Source: Pseudomonadota bacterium
GTDB lineage: Bacteria; Desulfobacterota; Desulfovibrionia; Desulfovibrionales; Desulfovibrionaceae
Reading direction: 5' to 3'
Assembly (NCBI GenBank): GCA_023399375.1
Contig: JAEWPX010000048.1
Location: 50,183-114,182 of the forward strand
Length of the DNA: 64,000 bases
This document shows, piece after piece, positions 52,587 through 60,245 of this stretch. The translations under genes were made by a program, and so were the position numbers. The notes below the pieces were generated by a model, which had not been told where the DNA came from, made no database searches, and saw only the letters and a list, made by a program, of their open reading frames with translations. Position 1 is the stretch's first letter. Every line of letters begins with the position of its first letter.

Positions 52587-52629
52587 GCCTCCGGCGGCCA
52601 GGAGGGGATGATCCCCTCCTGGACCTCCC
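52587..52629 (+). repeat. 3'-UTR hairpin element, copy 7
   Basis: It starts 26 nt after the Cys-rich gene stop, behind GCAGGGGGAA. The stem is AGGAGGGGAT / ATCCCCTCCT: the bases next to the loop are A-T pairs where other copies have G-C. The second hairpin is CTCCCC-GAC-GGGGGA. Confidence 0.88.
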
Positions 52630-52774
52630 CGACGGGGGAATGTCCCCCTGGGGGCGAAATAACGTAGGAGCTTGCCGGGGGTCCCGTGCTGCGTTCATTC
52701 CGGCACGCATCCCGGTGGGCCCCTTGCACCGGCCTCCCGGCGGCGGTATTGCCGGCCGCAAGGAGTTTCCCGCC

Positions 52775-53635
52775 ATGCATCGTTTCGTCCGCCTTTCCCT
52801 GTTCCTGTTTTGCTGTCTGCTGTGGGCCGCGAATTCCCCGGCCCAACCCCTCTCCCCCGAAGCCCGGCGCGACTTGTCCGTCCTGGCCACCGTCTATCCC
52901 GGCGTGCTGCGCGCCATCGAGGTCGGGCCGGGCGGGCGCGTGACGGTCGTGCTCGCCGACGGCGCGCGTCTGCCCTACGACGACGGCAAGACCCGTACCC
53001 CCGAAACATCGGTGGACGATCCCGACCTCAAGACCATGCTCGCCCAGCCCTACCCCCTGGGCCCGGTCACGGCCGAGCCGCCGCTGTGGTTCTCGCCCGG
53101 CCGCCAGCGCGTGCAGGAGTTCTTCTTCGCCCTCTACGGCCACGACCAGGCCGCCGTGCGCGCGTCCCTGAAACCGGTGCGCTTTTTCAACCAGTCCATC
53201 CCCTTCAACTCCCGCCAGGGCGCGGCAGACGCCTTTTCGCGCGTGGCCGCGCGCCTCGAGACGCTCGCCGCCGCCGATCCCGGCGTCCGCAAGTTCCTGC
53301 TCCCTGCCTCGGGCGGCATGGTCTGGCGCGTGATCGCGGGTACGGACCGGCTCTCGGCCCACAGCTTCGCCGCGGCCGTGGACGTGAGCCCCCGGGGCAA
53401 CCCCTACTGGCGCAACCTGCCGCGCGGCAAAAACATGCTCGCCGTGCGCCGGGCCTTTCCCCCGGCCGTGGTCGCGGCCTTCGAGGCCGAAGGCTTCATC
53501 TGGGGCGGCAAGTGGGCGGAGTTCGACCTCATGCATTTCGAGTACCGGCCGGAACTGATCCTGCTGGCGCGGCTGGCGCGGGGCGAAACGCCGCCGCTGG
53601 CGTCCATCGACGGGTTGCTGCGGCCGGCGCGCTGA
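52775..53635 (+). CDS. exported M15-family D,D-/L,D-carboxypeptidase-like protein
   Basis: A 286-aa periplasmic protein. A signal peptide (MHRFVRLSLFLFCCLLWAAN) ends near SPAQ. The C-terminal half has the metal-site pattern of M15 peptidases: SAHSFAAAVDV (SxHxxGxAxD, with the Gly replaced by Ala) near residue 193 and FDLMHFEYRPEL near 252, supplying the third ligand. EAEGFIWGGKWAEFD is also typical. It likely trims peptidoglycan peptides. The start has AAGGAG upstream. A strong hairpin lies 11 nt after the stop. Confidence 0.85.
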   Translation: MHRFVRLSLFLFCCLLWAANSPAQPLSPEARRDLSVLATVYPGVLRAIEVGPGGRVTVVLADGARLPYDDGKTRTPETSVDDPDLKTMLAQPYPLGPVTAEPPLWFSPGRQRVQEFFFALYGHDQAAVRASLKPVRFFNQSIPFNSRQGAADAFSRVAARLETLAAADPGVRKFLLPASGGMVWRVIAGTDRLSAHSFAAAVDVSPRGNPYWRNLPRGKNMLAVRRAFPPAVVAAFEAEGFIWGGKWAEFDLMHFEYRPELILLARLARGETPPLASIDGLLRPAR

Positions 53636-53646
53636 GCGTAATTCCG

Positions 53647-53694
53647 CGCACCAGTGACAGGCCGTCATCGGGTCGCCGGCCTGCCACTGGTGCG
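53647..53694 (+). terminator. long hairpin behind the M15 gene
   Basis: The arms CGCACCAGTG / CACTGGTGCG (10 bp), one mismatch and a further 7 bp (CAGGCCG / CGGCCTG) enclose a 12-nt loop. TTTTTCTT begins about 14 nt later, so termination is plausible. It lies about 100 nt upstream of the hynB promoter candidate and insulates hynBAD. Confidence 0.7.
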
Positions 53695-53792
53695 ACATGC
53701 TGCATACTTTTTCTTAATTCATATCCTCTACTTCTCCCCGCGCACCACCCTCGTAACACCCTTGAATCACGTGAAAATTTTGGCAAACCCCA

Positions 53793-53821
53793 TTGACGTC
53801 GCGTGCAAGGCGTGATTTACT
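53793..53821 (+). promoter_or_regulatory. candidate sigma-70 promoter of hynBAD
   Basis: TTGACG (53793-53798), a 17-nt spacer and TTTACT (53816-53821) match 5 of 6 and 4 of 6 consensus positions. It lies at the end of an AT-rich block and about 165 nt before hynB. Confidence 0.6.
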
Positions 53822-53865
53822 GCGACAGGGAACACGAAATCCGGCTGGCAGATTTTTGATCGCCT

Positions 53866-53904
53866 GCACCGGGTCGGCAGGCATACCGTCGGCGGACCCG
53901 GTGC
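53866..53904 (+). promoter_or_regulatory. hynB leader hairpin
   Basis: The perfect 10-bp arms GCACCGGGTC / GACCCGGTGC enclose 19 nt in the 5' leader, about 80 nt before the start codon. No T-run follows, so it is more likely to affect mRNA stability or translation than to terminate. Confidence 0.5.
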
Positions 53905-53985
53905 GCGTTTACGAGGGATGGAGGCGACAGGCCCGATGCGTCATGGCGGCGGGCATGTCCTTTTTGAAAACAAAGGAGGACGTTT

Positions 53986-54930
53986 ATGAACTTTTCCGTG
54001 GGTCTTGGCAGGGATGATGCGGAAAAACGGCTCGAGCAGAACGGCGTCTCCCGCCGCGACTTCATGAAATTCTGCGCCACGGTTGCGGCGGCCATGGGCA
54101 TGGGCCCGGCGTTCGCCCCCAAAGTGGCCCAGGCGCTGACGGCCAAACGCCGCCCCTCCGTCGTGTGGCTGCACAACGCCGAATGCACCGGCTGCACCGA
54201 AGCGGCGATCCGGACCATCAAGCCCTACATCGACGCGCTCATCCTCGACACCATTTCCCTGGACTACCAGGAAACCATCATGGCCGCGGCCGGCGAAGCC
54301 GCCGAGGACGCCCTGCACAAGGCCGTGGAATCCCCGGACGGATTCTACCTGGTGATCGAGGGCGGCCTGCCCACCATCGACGGCGGCCAGTGGGGCATGG
54401 TTTCCGGGCACCCGATGCTCGAGACCACCAAAAAGATCGCCCCCAAGGCCAAGGGCATCATCTGCATCGGCACCTGCTCCGCTTTCGGCGGCGTACAGAA
54501 GGCCAAGCCGAACCCCAGCCAGGCCAAGGGCGTTACCGAAGCCCTGGGCGCCAAGACCATCAACATCGCCGGCTGCCCGCCCAACCCCATCAATTTCGTC
54601 GGCGCCGTGGTCCACGTCCTCGAAAAGGGCATCCCCGAACTCGACGACAACGGCCGGCCGAAAATCTTCTACGGCGAGCTCGTTCACGACAACTGCCCGC
54701 GGCTCAAGCATTTCGAGGCTTCCGAATTCGCTCCCTCCTTCGACTCCGAAGAGGCCAAGAAGGGCTTCTGCCTTTACGAACTCGGCTGCAAGGGTCCCGT
54801 GACCTACAACAACTGTCCGAAAGTGCTGTTTAACCAGGTGAACTGGCCCGTCCAGGCCGGCCATCCCTGCATTGGCTGCAGCGAGCCGGATTTCTGGGAC
54901 ACCATGACCCCCTTCTACGAGCAGGGCTAA
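53986..54930 (+). CDS. hynB: periplasmic [NiFe] hydrogenase small subunit
   Basis: A 314-aa electron-transfer subunit of the uptake hydrogenase. A Tat signal (VSRRDFMKF, residues 21-29) runs to about residue 50. All cluster ligands are present. The proximal [4Fe-4S] cluster uses C67, C70, C164 and C197; the distal [4Fe-4S] cluster uses H234, C237, C262 and C268; the medial [3Fe-4S] cluster uses C277, C295 and C298, with P288 in the place that keeps it 3Fe. Subtracting the 50-residue signal gives the numbering I remember for the D. fructosovorans enzyme. AAAGGAGG precedes the ATG. It is first in hynB-hynA-hynD. Confidence 0.97.
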   Translation: MNFSVGLGRDDAEKRLEQNGVSRRDFMKFCATVAAAMGMGPAFAPKVAQALTAKRRPSVVWLHNAECTGCTEAAIRTIKPYIDALILDTISLDYQETIMAAAGEAAEDALHKAVESPDGFYLVIEGGLPTIDGGQWGMVSGHPMLETTKKIAPKAKGIICIGTCSAFGGVQKAKPNPSQAKGVTEALGAKTINIAGCPPNPINFVGAVVHVLEKGIPELDDNGRPKIFYGELVHDNCPRLKHFEASEFAPSFDSEEAKKGFCLYELGCKGPVTYNNCPKVLFNQVNWPVQAGHPCIGCSEPDFWDTMTPFYEQG

Positions 54931-55004
54931 AAAACCCCGCTTCGTAACGGCCAGTACCCGGAACCTTTCAAACAGCAGCGAACGCTTCGTGACGGAGGAA
55001 GCAC

Positions 55005-56699
55005 ATGGCTGAGAGCAAACCCACGCCGCAATCCACCTTCACCGGACCCATCGTGGTCGACCCCATTACCCGGATCGAAGGTCACCTGCGGATCATGGTC
55101 GAAGTCGAAAACGGCAAGGTCAAGGACGCCTGGAGCTCTTCCCAGCTCTTCCGCGGCCTGGAAATCATCCTCAAGGGCCGCGATCCCCGCGACGCCCAGC
55201 ACTTCACCCAGCGCGCCTGCGGCGTGTGCACGTACGTCCACGCCCTGGCCTCCACCCGCTGCGTGGACGACGCCGTCAAGGTCAATATCCCGGCCAACGC
55301 GCGCATGATGCGCAACCTGGTCATGGCCTCCCAGTACCTGCATGACCACATCGTCCACTTCTACCACCTGCACGCTCTCGACTGGGTGGATGTGACCAAC
55401 GCCCTCAAGGCCGATCCGCAGAAAGCCGCCAAGCTGGCCGCGTCCGTGGCCCCGGCCCGCCCCGGCAACTCCGCCGAGTCCCTCAAGGCCGTCCAGGACA
55501 AGCTCAAAGCCTTCGTCGAGTCCGGACAGCTCGGCATCTTCACCAACGCCTACTTCCTCGGCGGCCACAAGGCCTACTACCTGCCGCCCGAGCTCGACCT
55601 CATCGCCACGGCCCACTACCTGGAAGCCCTGCACCTCCAGGTCAAGGCCGCCAGCGCCATGGCCATCCTCGGCGGCAAGAACCCCCACACCCAGTTCACG
55701 GTCGTGGGCGGCTGCTCCAACTACCAGGCCCTGACCAAGGATCCCCTGGCCAACTACCTGGCGCTCACCAAGGAAGTCTGCCAGTTCGTCAACGACGTCT
55801 ACATCCCGGACCTGCTGGCCGTGGCCGGCTTCTACAAGGACTGGGGCGGCATCGGCGGCACCACCAACTACATGGCTTTCGGCGAATTCGCCGCGGACGA
55901 GAGCTCGCCCGAAAAGCACATGGAGACTTCCTACTTCCCGTCCGGCGTCATCATGGGCCGCGACCTGGGCAAGGTGGACAAGGTGGACCTCGGCGCCATC
56001 TACGAAGACGTCAAGTACTCCTGGTACGCCCCCGGCGGCGACGGCAAGCACCCCTATGACGGCGTCACCGATCCCAAGTACACCAAGCTCGACGACAAGG
56101 ACCACTACTCCTGGATGAAGGCCCCCCGCTACCAGGGCAAGGCCATGGAAGTCGGTCCCCTGGCCCGCACGTTCATCGCCTACGCCAAGGGACAGCCGGA
56201 CTTCAAGAAGGTCGTGGACATGGTCCTCGGCAAGCTGTCCGTGCCGGCCACGGCCCTGCACTCCACGCTCGGCCGCACCGCCGCCCGCGGCATCGAGACC
56301 GCCATCGTCGCCGCCAACATGGAGAAGTGGATCAAGGAAATGGCCGACAGCGGCGCCAAGGACAACACCCTGTGCGCCAAGTGGGAGATGCCCGAAGAGT
56401 CCAAGGGCGTCGGCCTCGCGGACGCCCCTCGCGGCGCGCTGTCCCACTGGATCCGCATCAAGGGCAAAAAGATCGACAACTTCCAGCTCGTCGTGCCCTC
56501 GACCTGGAACCTCGGCCCCCGCGGCGCCCAGGGCGACAAGAGCCCGGTCGAAGAGGCGCTGATCGGCACGCCGATCGCCGATCCCAAGCGTCCGGTCGAG
56601 ATTCTGCGCACGGTCCACGCGTTCGACCCCTGCATCGCCTGCGGCGTGCACGTCATCGAGCCCGAGACCAACGAGATCCTCAAGTTCCGGGTTGTCTAA
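55005..56699 (+). CDS. hynA: periplasmic [NiFe] hydrogenase large subunit
   Basis: A 564-aa catalytic subunit holding the Ni-Fe(CN)2CO site. The four Cys ligands are C72 and C75 (RACGVC) and C543 and C546 (DPCIACGVH). Maturation requires protease cleavage after H549, releasing the 15-residue tail that begins VIEPETNE. It has no signal peptide and is carried out with HynB by the Tat pathway. RIEGHLRIMVEVENGKV near residue 23 is the usual N-terminal motif. GGAGG precedes the ATG. There is no Sec at the first C-terminal Cys position, so it is the Cys-type [NiFe] enzyme. Confidence 0.97.
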   Translation: MAESKPTPQSTFTGPIVVDPITRIEGHLRIMVEVENGKVKDAWSSSQLFRGLEIILKGRDPRDAQHFTQRACGVCTYVHALASTRCVDDAVKVNIPANARMMRNLVMASQYLHDHIVHFYHLHALDWVDVTNALKADPQKAAKLAASVAPARPGNSAESLKAVQDKLKAFVESGQLGIFTNAYFLGGHKAYYLPPELDLIATAHYLEALHLQVKAASAMAILGGKNPHTQFTVVGGCSNYQALTKDPLANYLALTKEVCQFVNDVYIPDLLAVAGFYKDWGGIGGTTNYMAFGEFAADESSPEKHMETSYFPSGVIMGRDLGKVDKVDLGAIYEDVKYSWYAPGGDGKHPYDGVTDPKYTKLDDKDHYSWMKAPRYQGKAMEVGPLARTFIAYAKGQPDFKKVVDMVLGKLSVPATALHSTLGRTAARGIETAIVAANMEKWIKEMADSGAKDNTLCAKWEMPEESKGVGLADAPRGALSHWIRIKGKKIDNFQLVVPSTWNLGPRGAQGDKSPVEEALIGTPIADPKRPVEILRTVHAFDPCIACGVHVIEPETNEILKFRVV

Positions 56700-56765
56700 A
56701 CCCGGTCCCGTCGCGTATTCGGAGAACCCGGCTTCGGCCGGGTTCTCCATTTTCAGGGAGGTTTC

Positions 56766-57257
56766 ATGCCCGATTCCCCGCAAAAAATCCTCATCCTCGG
56801 CGTCGGCAACATCCTCTACACCGACGAGGGCGTCGGCGTGCGCGCCGTGGAACAGTTGCTCGCCACCTACGATTTTTCCGACAACGTCACGCTCATGGAC
56901 GGCGGCAACCTGGGCATGCGCCTCATGGAGCCGCTCATGGCCTGTGACTACTGCATCGTGCTCGATGCGGTGCTCGGCGGCGACGCGCCGGGCACGGTCT
57001 ACCGCCTCACGGGCGAGGACCTGCGCAAGTCCCTGGCGTTCAAGGACTCCATGCACCAGTCCGACCTCGTGGACACGCTCATCTACTGCGAACTGGTCGG
57101 CAAACGGCCCGACACCGTGGTCATCGGCATGGAACCCTTCGATTTCAAGAACATGGCCGTGGAGCTTTCCCCTGACGTGGCCGCGCGCGTGCCGCACATG
57201 CTCGAGGTGGCGCTCGCCGAGCTCGCCGCCGCCGGCGGCACGGCCACGCCCAAATAA
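56766..57257 (+). CDS. hynD: hydrogenase maturation endopeptidase
   Basis: A 163-aa cytoplasmic protease of the HybD/HycI family that trims the HynA C-terminus once nickel is inserted. ILILGVGNILYTDEGVGVRA is the family opening, with the first Ni-sensing acid in DEGVG. MDGGNLGMRLMEP and the DAVLGG stretch (second acid) follow, and the His ligand lies in DSMHQSDLVDTL. GGGAGG precedes the ATG. It is 66 nt behind hynA and the operon ends with a 3'-UTR repeat. Confidence 0.95.
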   Translation: MPDSPQKILILGVGNILYTDEGVGVRAVEQLLATYDFSDNVTLMDGGNLGMRLMEPLMACDYCIVLDAVLGGDAPGTVYRLTGEDLRKSLAFKDSMHQSDLVDTLIYCELVGKRPDTVVIGMEPFDFKNMAVELSPDVAARVPHMLEVALAELAAAGGTATPK

Positions 57258-57287
57258 ATGTTGGGAAGAAGAGAGAGAAGAGGGAAC

Positions 57288-57330
57288 GCCTCCGGCGGCC
57301 AGGAGGGGCGACGGCCCTCCTGGACCTCCC
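57288..57330 (+). repeat. 3'-UTR hairpin element, copy 8
   Basis: It starts 30 nt after the hynD stop behind a long purine tract (GAAGAGAGAGAAGAGGGAAC). Its stem and loop equal those of copy 3 apart from one missing C on the 3' arm. GAAAGGGG follows the last box, giving the tetraloop second hairpin. Confidence 0.88.
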
Positions 57331-57441
57331 GAAAGGGGTAAACGGCGCGTCCTTACCCCCTTGCCAATGACGCGCAACGGGCATACCAGGAGATTGCCTC
57401 GCCGAGCCGTCGTATGACGGCGCAGGGGAAAACCTCCCGCC

Positions 57442-58608
57442 ATGCCTTTGCTCACGCCCGAACCGAAACGCCGCGACTGGATTCCGGTCATCCTGCTCGC
57501 GGTCGCCGTCTTCGTCTTCAACACCACGGAATTCGCGCCCATCGCGCTACTTAGCGACATCGCCGCGGACTTCGGGATCACCACGTCCCGGGCCGGGCTG
57601 CTCGTCACCCTCTACGCCTGGCTTGTCGCCCTGCTCTCCCTGCCGCTGATGCTCCTTTGCGCGAACATGGAGCGGCGCAGGCTGCTGCGAAACGTCTTTC
57701 TCGTCTTCATCGCCAGCCACGTCCTGTCGGGCGTAGCCGGCAACTTCCCGGTGCTCATGCTCTCCCGTGCCGGGGTCGTCTGCGCCCACGCCGTGTTCTG
57801 GGCCATCACGCCGCCGCTGGCCCTTCGCATCGCGCCGACCGGCTACGGCGCGCGGGCGCTCGGCATCCTCTCCGCCGGCTCGGCCCTGGCTATGATTCTC
57901 GGCTTGCCGCTCGGGCGTGTCATCGGGCTTGCCCTGGGCTGGCGCGCGACGTTTCTGTGCATCGGCGGCCTCGCCCTCGTGGTCATGGCGGCGCTGCTGC
58001 GCCTGCTGCCGACGCTGCCCAGCCGCCACGCCGGCAATCTGCGCAGCGTGCCGGTCCTGCTGCGGCGGCCGGCGCTTACCGGCCTCTACATCCTGACCGC
58101 CCTGCTCGTGACCGGCCACTTCACGGCCTACACCTACATCGAACCGTTCCTCATCGAGGTGGCCAGGGGCAGCGAGAATTTCGCCACCATGACCCTGCTC
58201 CTGTTCGGCCTTGCCGGCATCCTCGGCTGCGTCGTCTTCGCCAAGGGCAACGACCGGCATCCGACCGCCATGTACCTTGCGCCCGTCGCCGTGACCGCCG
58301 CGTGCCTGCTGCTGCTCCTGCCCGCCGCCGCTTCGCCCGCTTCGCTCCTTGGCGTGTGCATGCCCTGGGGCATGGCCATGGCGGCCTTCAACCTCGTGTT
58401 GCAGTACCGGGTGGTTCAGGCAGCGCCCGACGCCACGGACATCGCCATGGCCATGCATTCCGGCATCTACAATATCGGCATCGGCACGGGCGCGTTTCTC
58501 GGCGGGCTGGCGGCCGACGACCTCGGCCTGCCCTTCGTCGGCGTCGTTGCTGGCGTCATCGCCGCAGCCGCCAGCCTGTGGAGCGTGGCCTGCCTCAAAC
58601 GATTCTAG
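57442..58608 (+). CDS. MFS exporter, SotB-like
   Basis: A 388-aa inner-membrane transporter with about twelve hydrophobic segments. The N-terminus VFNTTEFAPIALLSDIAADF and the LVTLYAWLVALLSLPLMLL region are typical of the DHA1 subgroup that includes sugar efflux transporter SotB and arabinose exporters. Motif A between segments 2 and 3 is degenerate (ANMERRRLLRN). AGGGGAAAA lies upstream of the ATG. The substrate cannot be inferred; it stands alone between hynD and convergent genes. Confidence 0.85.
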   Translation: MPLLTPEPKRRDWIPVILLAVAVFVFNTTEFAPIALLSDIAADFGITTSRAGLLVTLYAWLVALLSLPLMLLCANMERRRLLRNVFLVFIASHVLSGVAGNFPVLMLSRAGVVCAHAVFWAITPPLALRIAPTGYGARALGILSAGSALAMILGLPLGRVIGLALGWRATFLCIGGLALVVMAALLRLLPTLPSRHAGNLRSVPVLLRRPALTGLYILTALLVTGHFTAYTYIEPFLIEVARGSENFATMTLLLFGLAGILGCVVFAKGNDRHPTAMYLAPVAVTAACLLLLLPAAASPASLLGVCMPWGMAMAAFNLVLQYRVVQAAPDATDIAMAMHSGIYNIGIGTGAFLGGLAADDLGLPFVGVVAGVIAAAASLWSVACLKRF

Positions 58609-58620
58609 TCAGGGGGGAGC

Positions 58621-58658
58621 GCCTCCGGCGGCCAAAGGGCTGCGCCCTCTGGACTCCC
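58621..58658 (+). repeat. 3'-UTR hairpin element, copy 9 (left arm of inverted pair)
   Basis: It starts 12 nt after the MFS gene stop. The first box is intact, the apical stem is changed to AAAGGGC / GCCCTCT (one A/C mismatch), and the last box reads GGACTCCC. It is the exact reverse complement of copy 10 over all 38 bp. Confidence 0.88.
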
Positions 58659-58830
58659 ATTCCGGTTTTTGTCGCATCGACCGACTCCCGGAAGGGCCTC
58701 TCTCCCTTGGGCGCAAAACAAAAACGGCGGCCGGGAGCTTCCACTCCCGACCGCCGCAAGCGTCTTTCTTTTCCAGCAATAAGTTACAGGGCATTAGCCG
58801 TATGGCTCACAGCCAACACAGCCCCTTCAC

Positions 58831-58868
58831 GGGAGTCCAGAGGGCGCAGCCCTTTGGCCGCCGGAGGC
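58831..58868 (-). repeat. 3'-UTR hairpin element, copy 10 (right arm of inverted pair)
   Basis: It lies 31 nt from the stop of the ComFB-like gene and serves it in the standard orientation. A hairpin candidate (CGGGAG / CTCCCG with flanking GGCGG / CCGCC, near 58727-58757) lies between this copy and copy 9. The 172 bp between the two arms show no ORF with a ribosome site. Confidence 0.88.
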
Positions 58869-58899
58869 TTCTCCCTACCTCCATCTCCCACTCGCCCCA

Positions 58900-59175
58900 C
58901 TACATATTCGGCCGGGCGCGGACGGTGCGCACGGCTTCGCGCAGCATGAGGCGGACCGTCTCGTCGGTCACGGGCTCGTCCATGATCAGGGTCACGGCCT
59001 GGACGTAACGCGCCGGGAGCATGTTGAGCGTGAGCGCGTAGATGTCTTCGATGTCCGTCCGGTTGTAACGGTAGTCCGGAAACTCGGCCAGCACCTCGGG
59101 GATGAGGTTGATGACCCGCTCCTCGTTCCTGTTGCGGATGGAATGAAAATCCAGCCCAAGCGCGACGTAATCCAT
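58900..59175 (-). CDS. ComFB-like protein
   Basis: A 91-aa cytoplasmic protein. NRNEERVINLIPEVLAEFPD followed by DIEDIYALTLNMLPARYVQA matches the late-competence ComFB pattern (DI-ALxLNxLPxRYV). The Cys residues found in many ComFB proteins are absent. ComFB-type proteins have been linked to cyclic-dinucleotide binding in some bacteria; a role here is open. GGAGG precedes the ATG at 59175. It lies 32 nt downstream of galE on the same strand and may share its transcript. Confidence 0.8.
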   Translation of the reverse strand: MDYVALGLDFHSIRNRNEERVINLIPEVLAEFPDYRYNRTDIEDIYALTLNMLPARYVQAVTLIMDEPVTDETVRLMLREAVRTVRARPNM

Positions 59176-59207
59176 GCCCCCTCCGCCCGACCGGTTTTGT
59201 CTCGATA

Positions 59208-60221
59208 CTACCTTGGCGCGGAGATTTTGCAACTCAATTTGCCCGGCACGCGGCCGAGGTGCCACTTCCAGGCCGTGTCCACGATGGCCTCGATATCCAT
59301 ATAGCGCGGCGACCAGCCGAGCTCCCGGATGATCGCGCCGGAATCGGCGTAAAGTCCCGGCGAATCCCCGGCGCGGCGCGGTCCTTCGACCACGGGCACG
59401 GGTTTGCCCGAAACCTTCTCCACGGCCCGGATGACTTCGCGCACGGAATTGCCCGTGCCGGTGCCGAGGTTGTAGACCGCGCTCTTGCCGCCCGCCAGCA
59501 GTCGGCGCAGGGCCAGGATGTGGGCGTCGGCCAGGTCCGTGACGTGAATGTAGTCGCGCACGGCCGTGCCGTCCGGGGTCGGGTAATCGGTGCCGAAGAT
59601 CTGCACCTGGGGAATGCGGCCAAGTCCCGCGGCGACGACCAGGGGGATGAGGTGCGTCTCGGGATCGTGGTCCTCGCCGATCTCCCCGTCCGGGTCCGCG
59701 CCGGCGGCGTTGAAGTAGCGCAGCGCCGTGTAGGTCATGCCATAGGCCGCGTCGAAATCCTTGAGCATCTGCTCAATCATGAGCTTGCTCGTGCCGTAGG
59801 GGCTCATGGGGCGCGTGGGATGGTCCTCGGTCAGGGGAACGCGCTCGGGCGCGCCGTACGTGGCGCAGGTGCTGGAGAAGACGATGTGGCGGCAGCCGGC
59901 CTTGCGCATGGCCGAAAGCAGCGACAGGGAGCCGGCCACGTTGTTGCGATAGTATTTCTCGGGATCGGTGACGGATTCGCCCACGTAGGCGAAGGCGGCG
60001 AAATGGAGCACGGCCGCGGGCTTGTATTCGGCGAAGACCTCGTCGAGCTCGCCGCGGTGGAGGATGTCGCCGCGCACGAGCGGCCCCCATTTGACGGCCC
60101 AGTCGTGGCCGTACACCATGTTGTCGAAGGTGATCGGGGTAAAACCCGCCGCTTTGAGTGCCTTGCAGGTATGGGAGCCGATGTAGCCCGCGCCGCCGGT
60201 GACGAGGATGTTGGTTGCCAT
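59208..60221 (-). CDS. galE: UDP-glucose 4-epimerase
   Basis: A 337-aa NAD-dependent SDR enzyme interconverting UDP-glucose and UDP-galactose. The Rossmann motif GGAGYIGSH is at about 8-16. The catalytic SSTCATYG with YGTSK (Tyr-x3-Lys) near residue 146, LRYFNAAGADPDGEIGEDHD and VRDYIHVTDLADAH are all family signatures. GAAGGAAGAA lies upstream of the ATG. It is downstream of the glycoside-hydrolase-like gene with a 24-nt gap and likely belongs to the same polysaccharide operon. Confidence 0.96.
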   Translation of the reverse strand: MATNILVTGGAGYIGSHTCKALKAAGFTPITFDNMVYGHDWAVKWGPLVRGDILHRGELDEVFAEYKPAAVLHFAAFAYVGESVTDPEKYYRNNVAGSLSLLSAMRKAGCRHIVFSSTCATYGAPERVPLTEDHPTRPMSPYGTSKLMIEQMLKDFDAAYGMTYTALRYFNAAGADPDGEIGEDHDPETHLIPLVVAAGLGRIPQVQIFGTDYPTPDGTAVRDYIHVTDLADAHILALRRLLAGGKSAVYNLGTGTGNSVREVIRAVEKVSGKPVPVVEGPRRAGDSPGLYADSGAIIRELGWSPRYMDIEAIVDTAWKWHLGRVPGKLSCKISAPR

Positions 60222-60245
60222 GGAGCGTTCTTCCTTGAAGGGTTG

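Larger units (their letters stand above)
53636..53985. other. control region upstream of hynB
   Basis: This 350-bp region holds, in order, the hairpin of the preceding gene, an AT-rich block (53700-53790), the candidate promoter, and a leader of about 160 nt with its own 10-bp hairpin. The ribosome site AAAGGAGG lies 8 nt before hynB. No small ORF with a ribosome site is supported. Confidence 0.5.

Noticed and set aside
53781..53796. Sigma-54 promoter at TGGCAAACCCCATTGA before hynB
   Set aside because: The -12 GC dinucleotide is missing (TTGA instead of TTGC); the overlapping sigma-70-like pair is the better fit.
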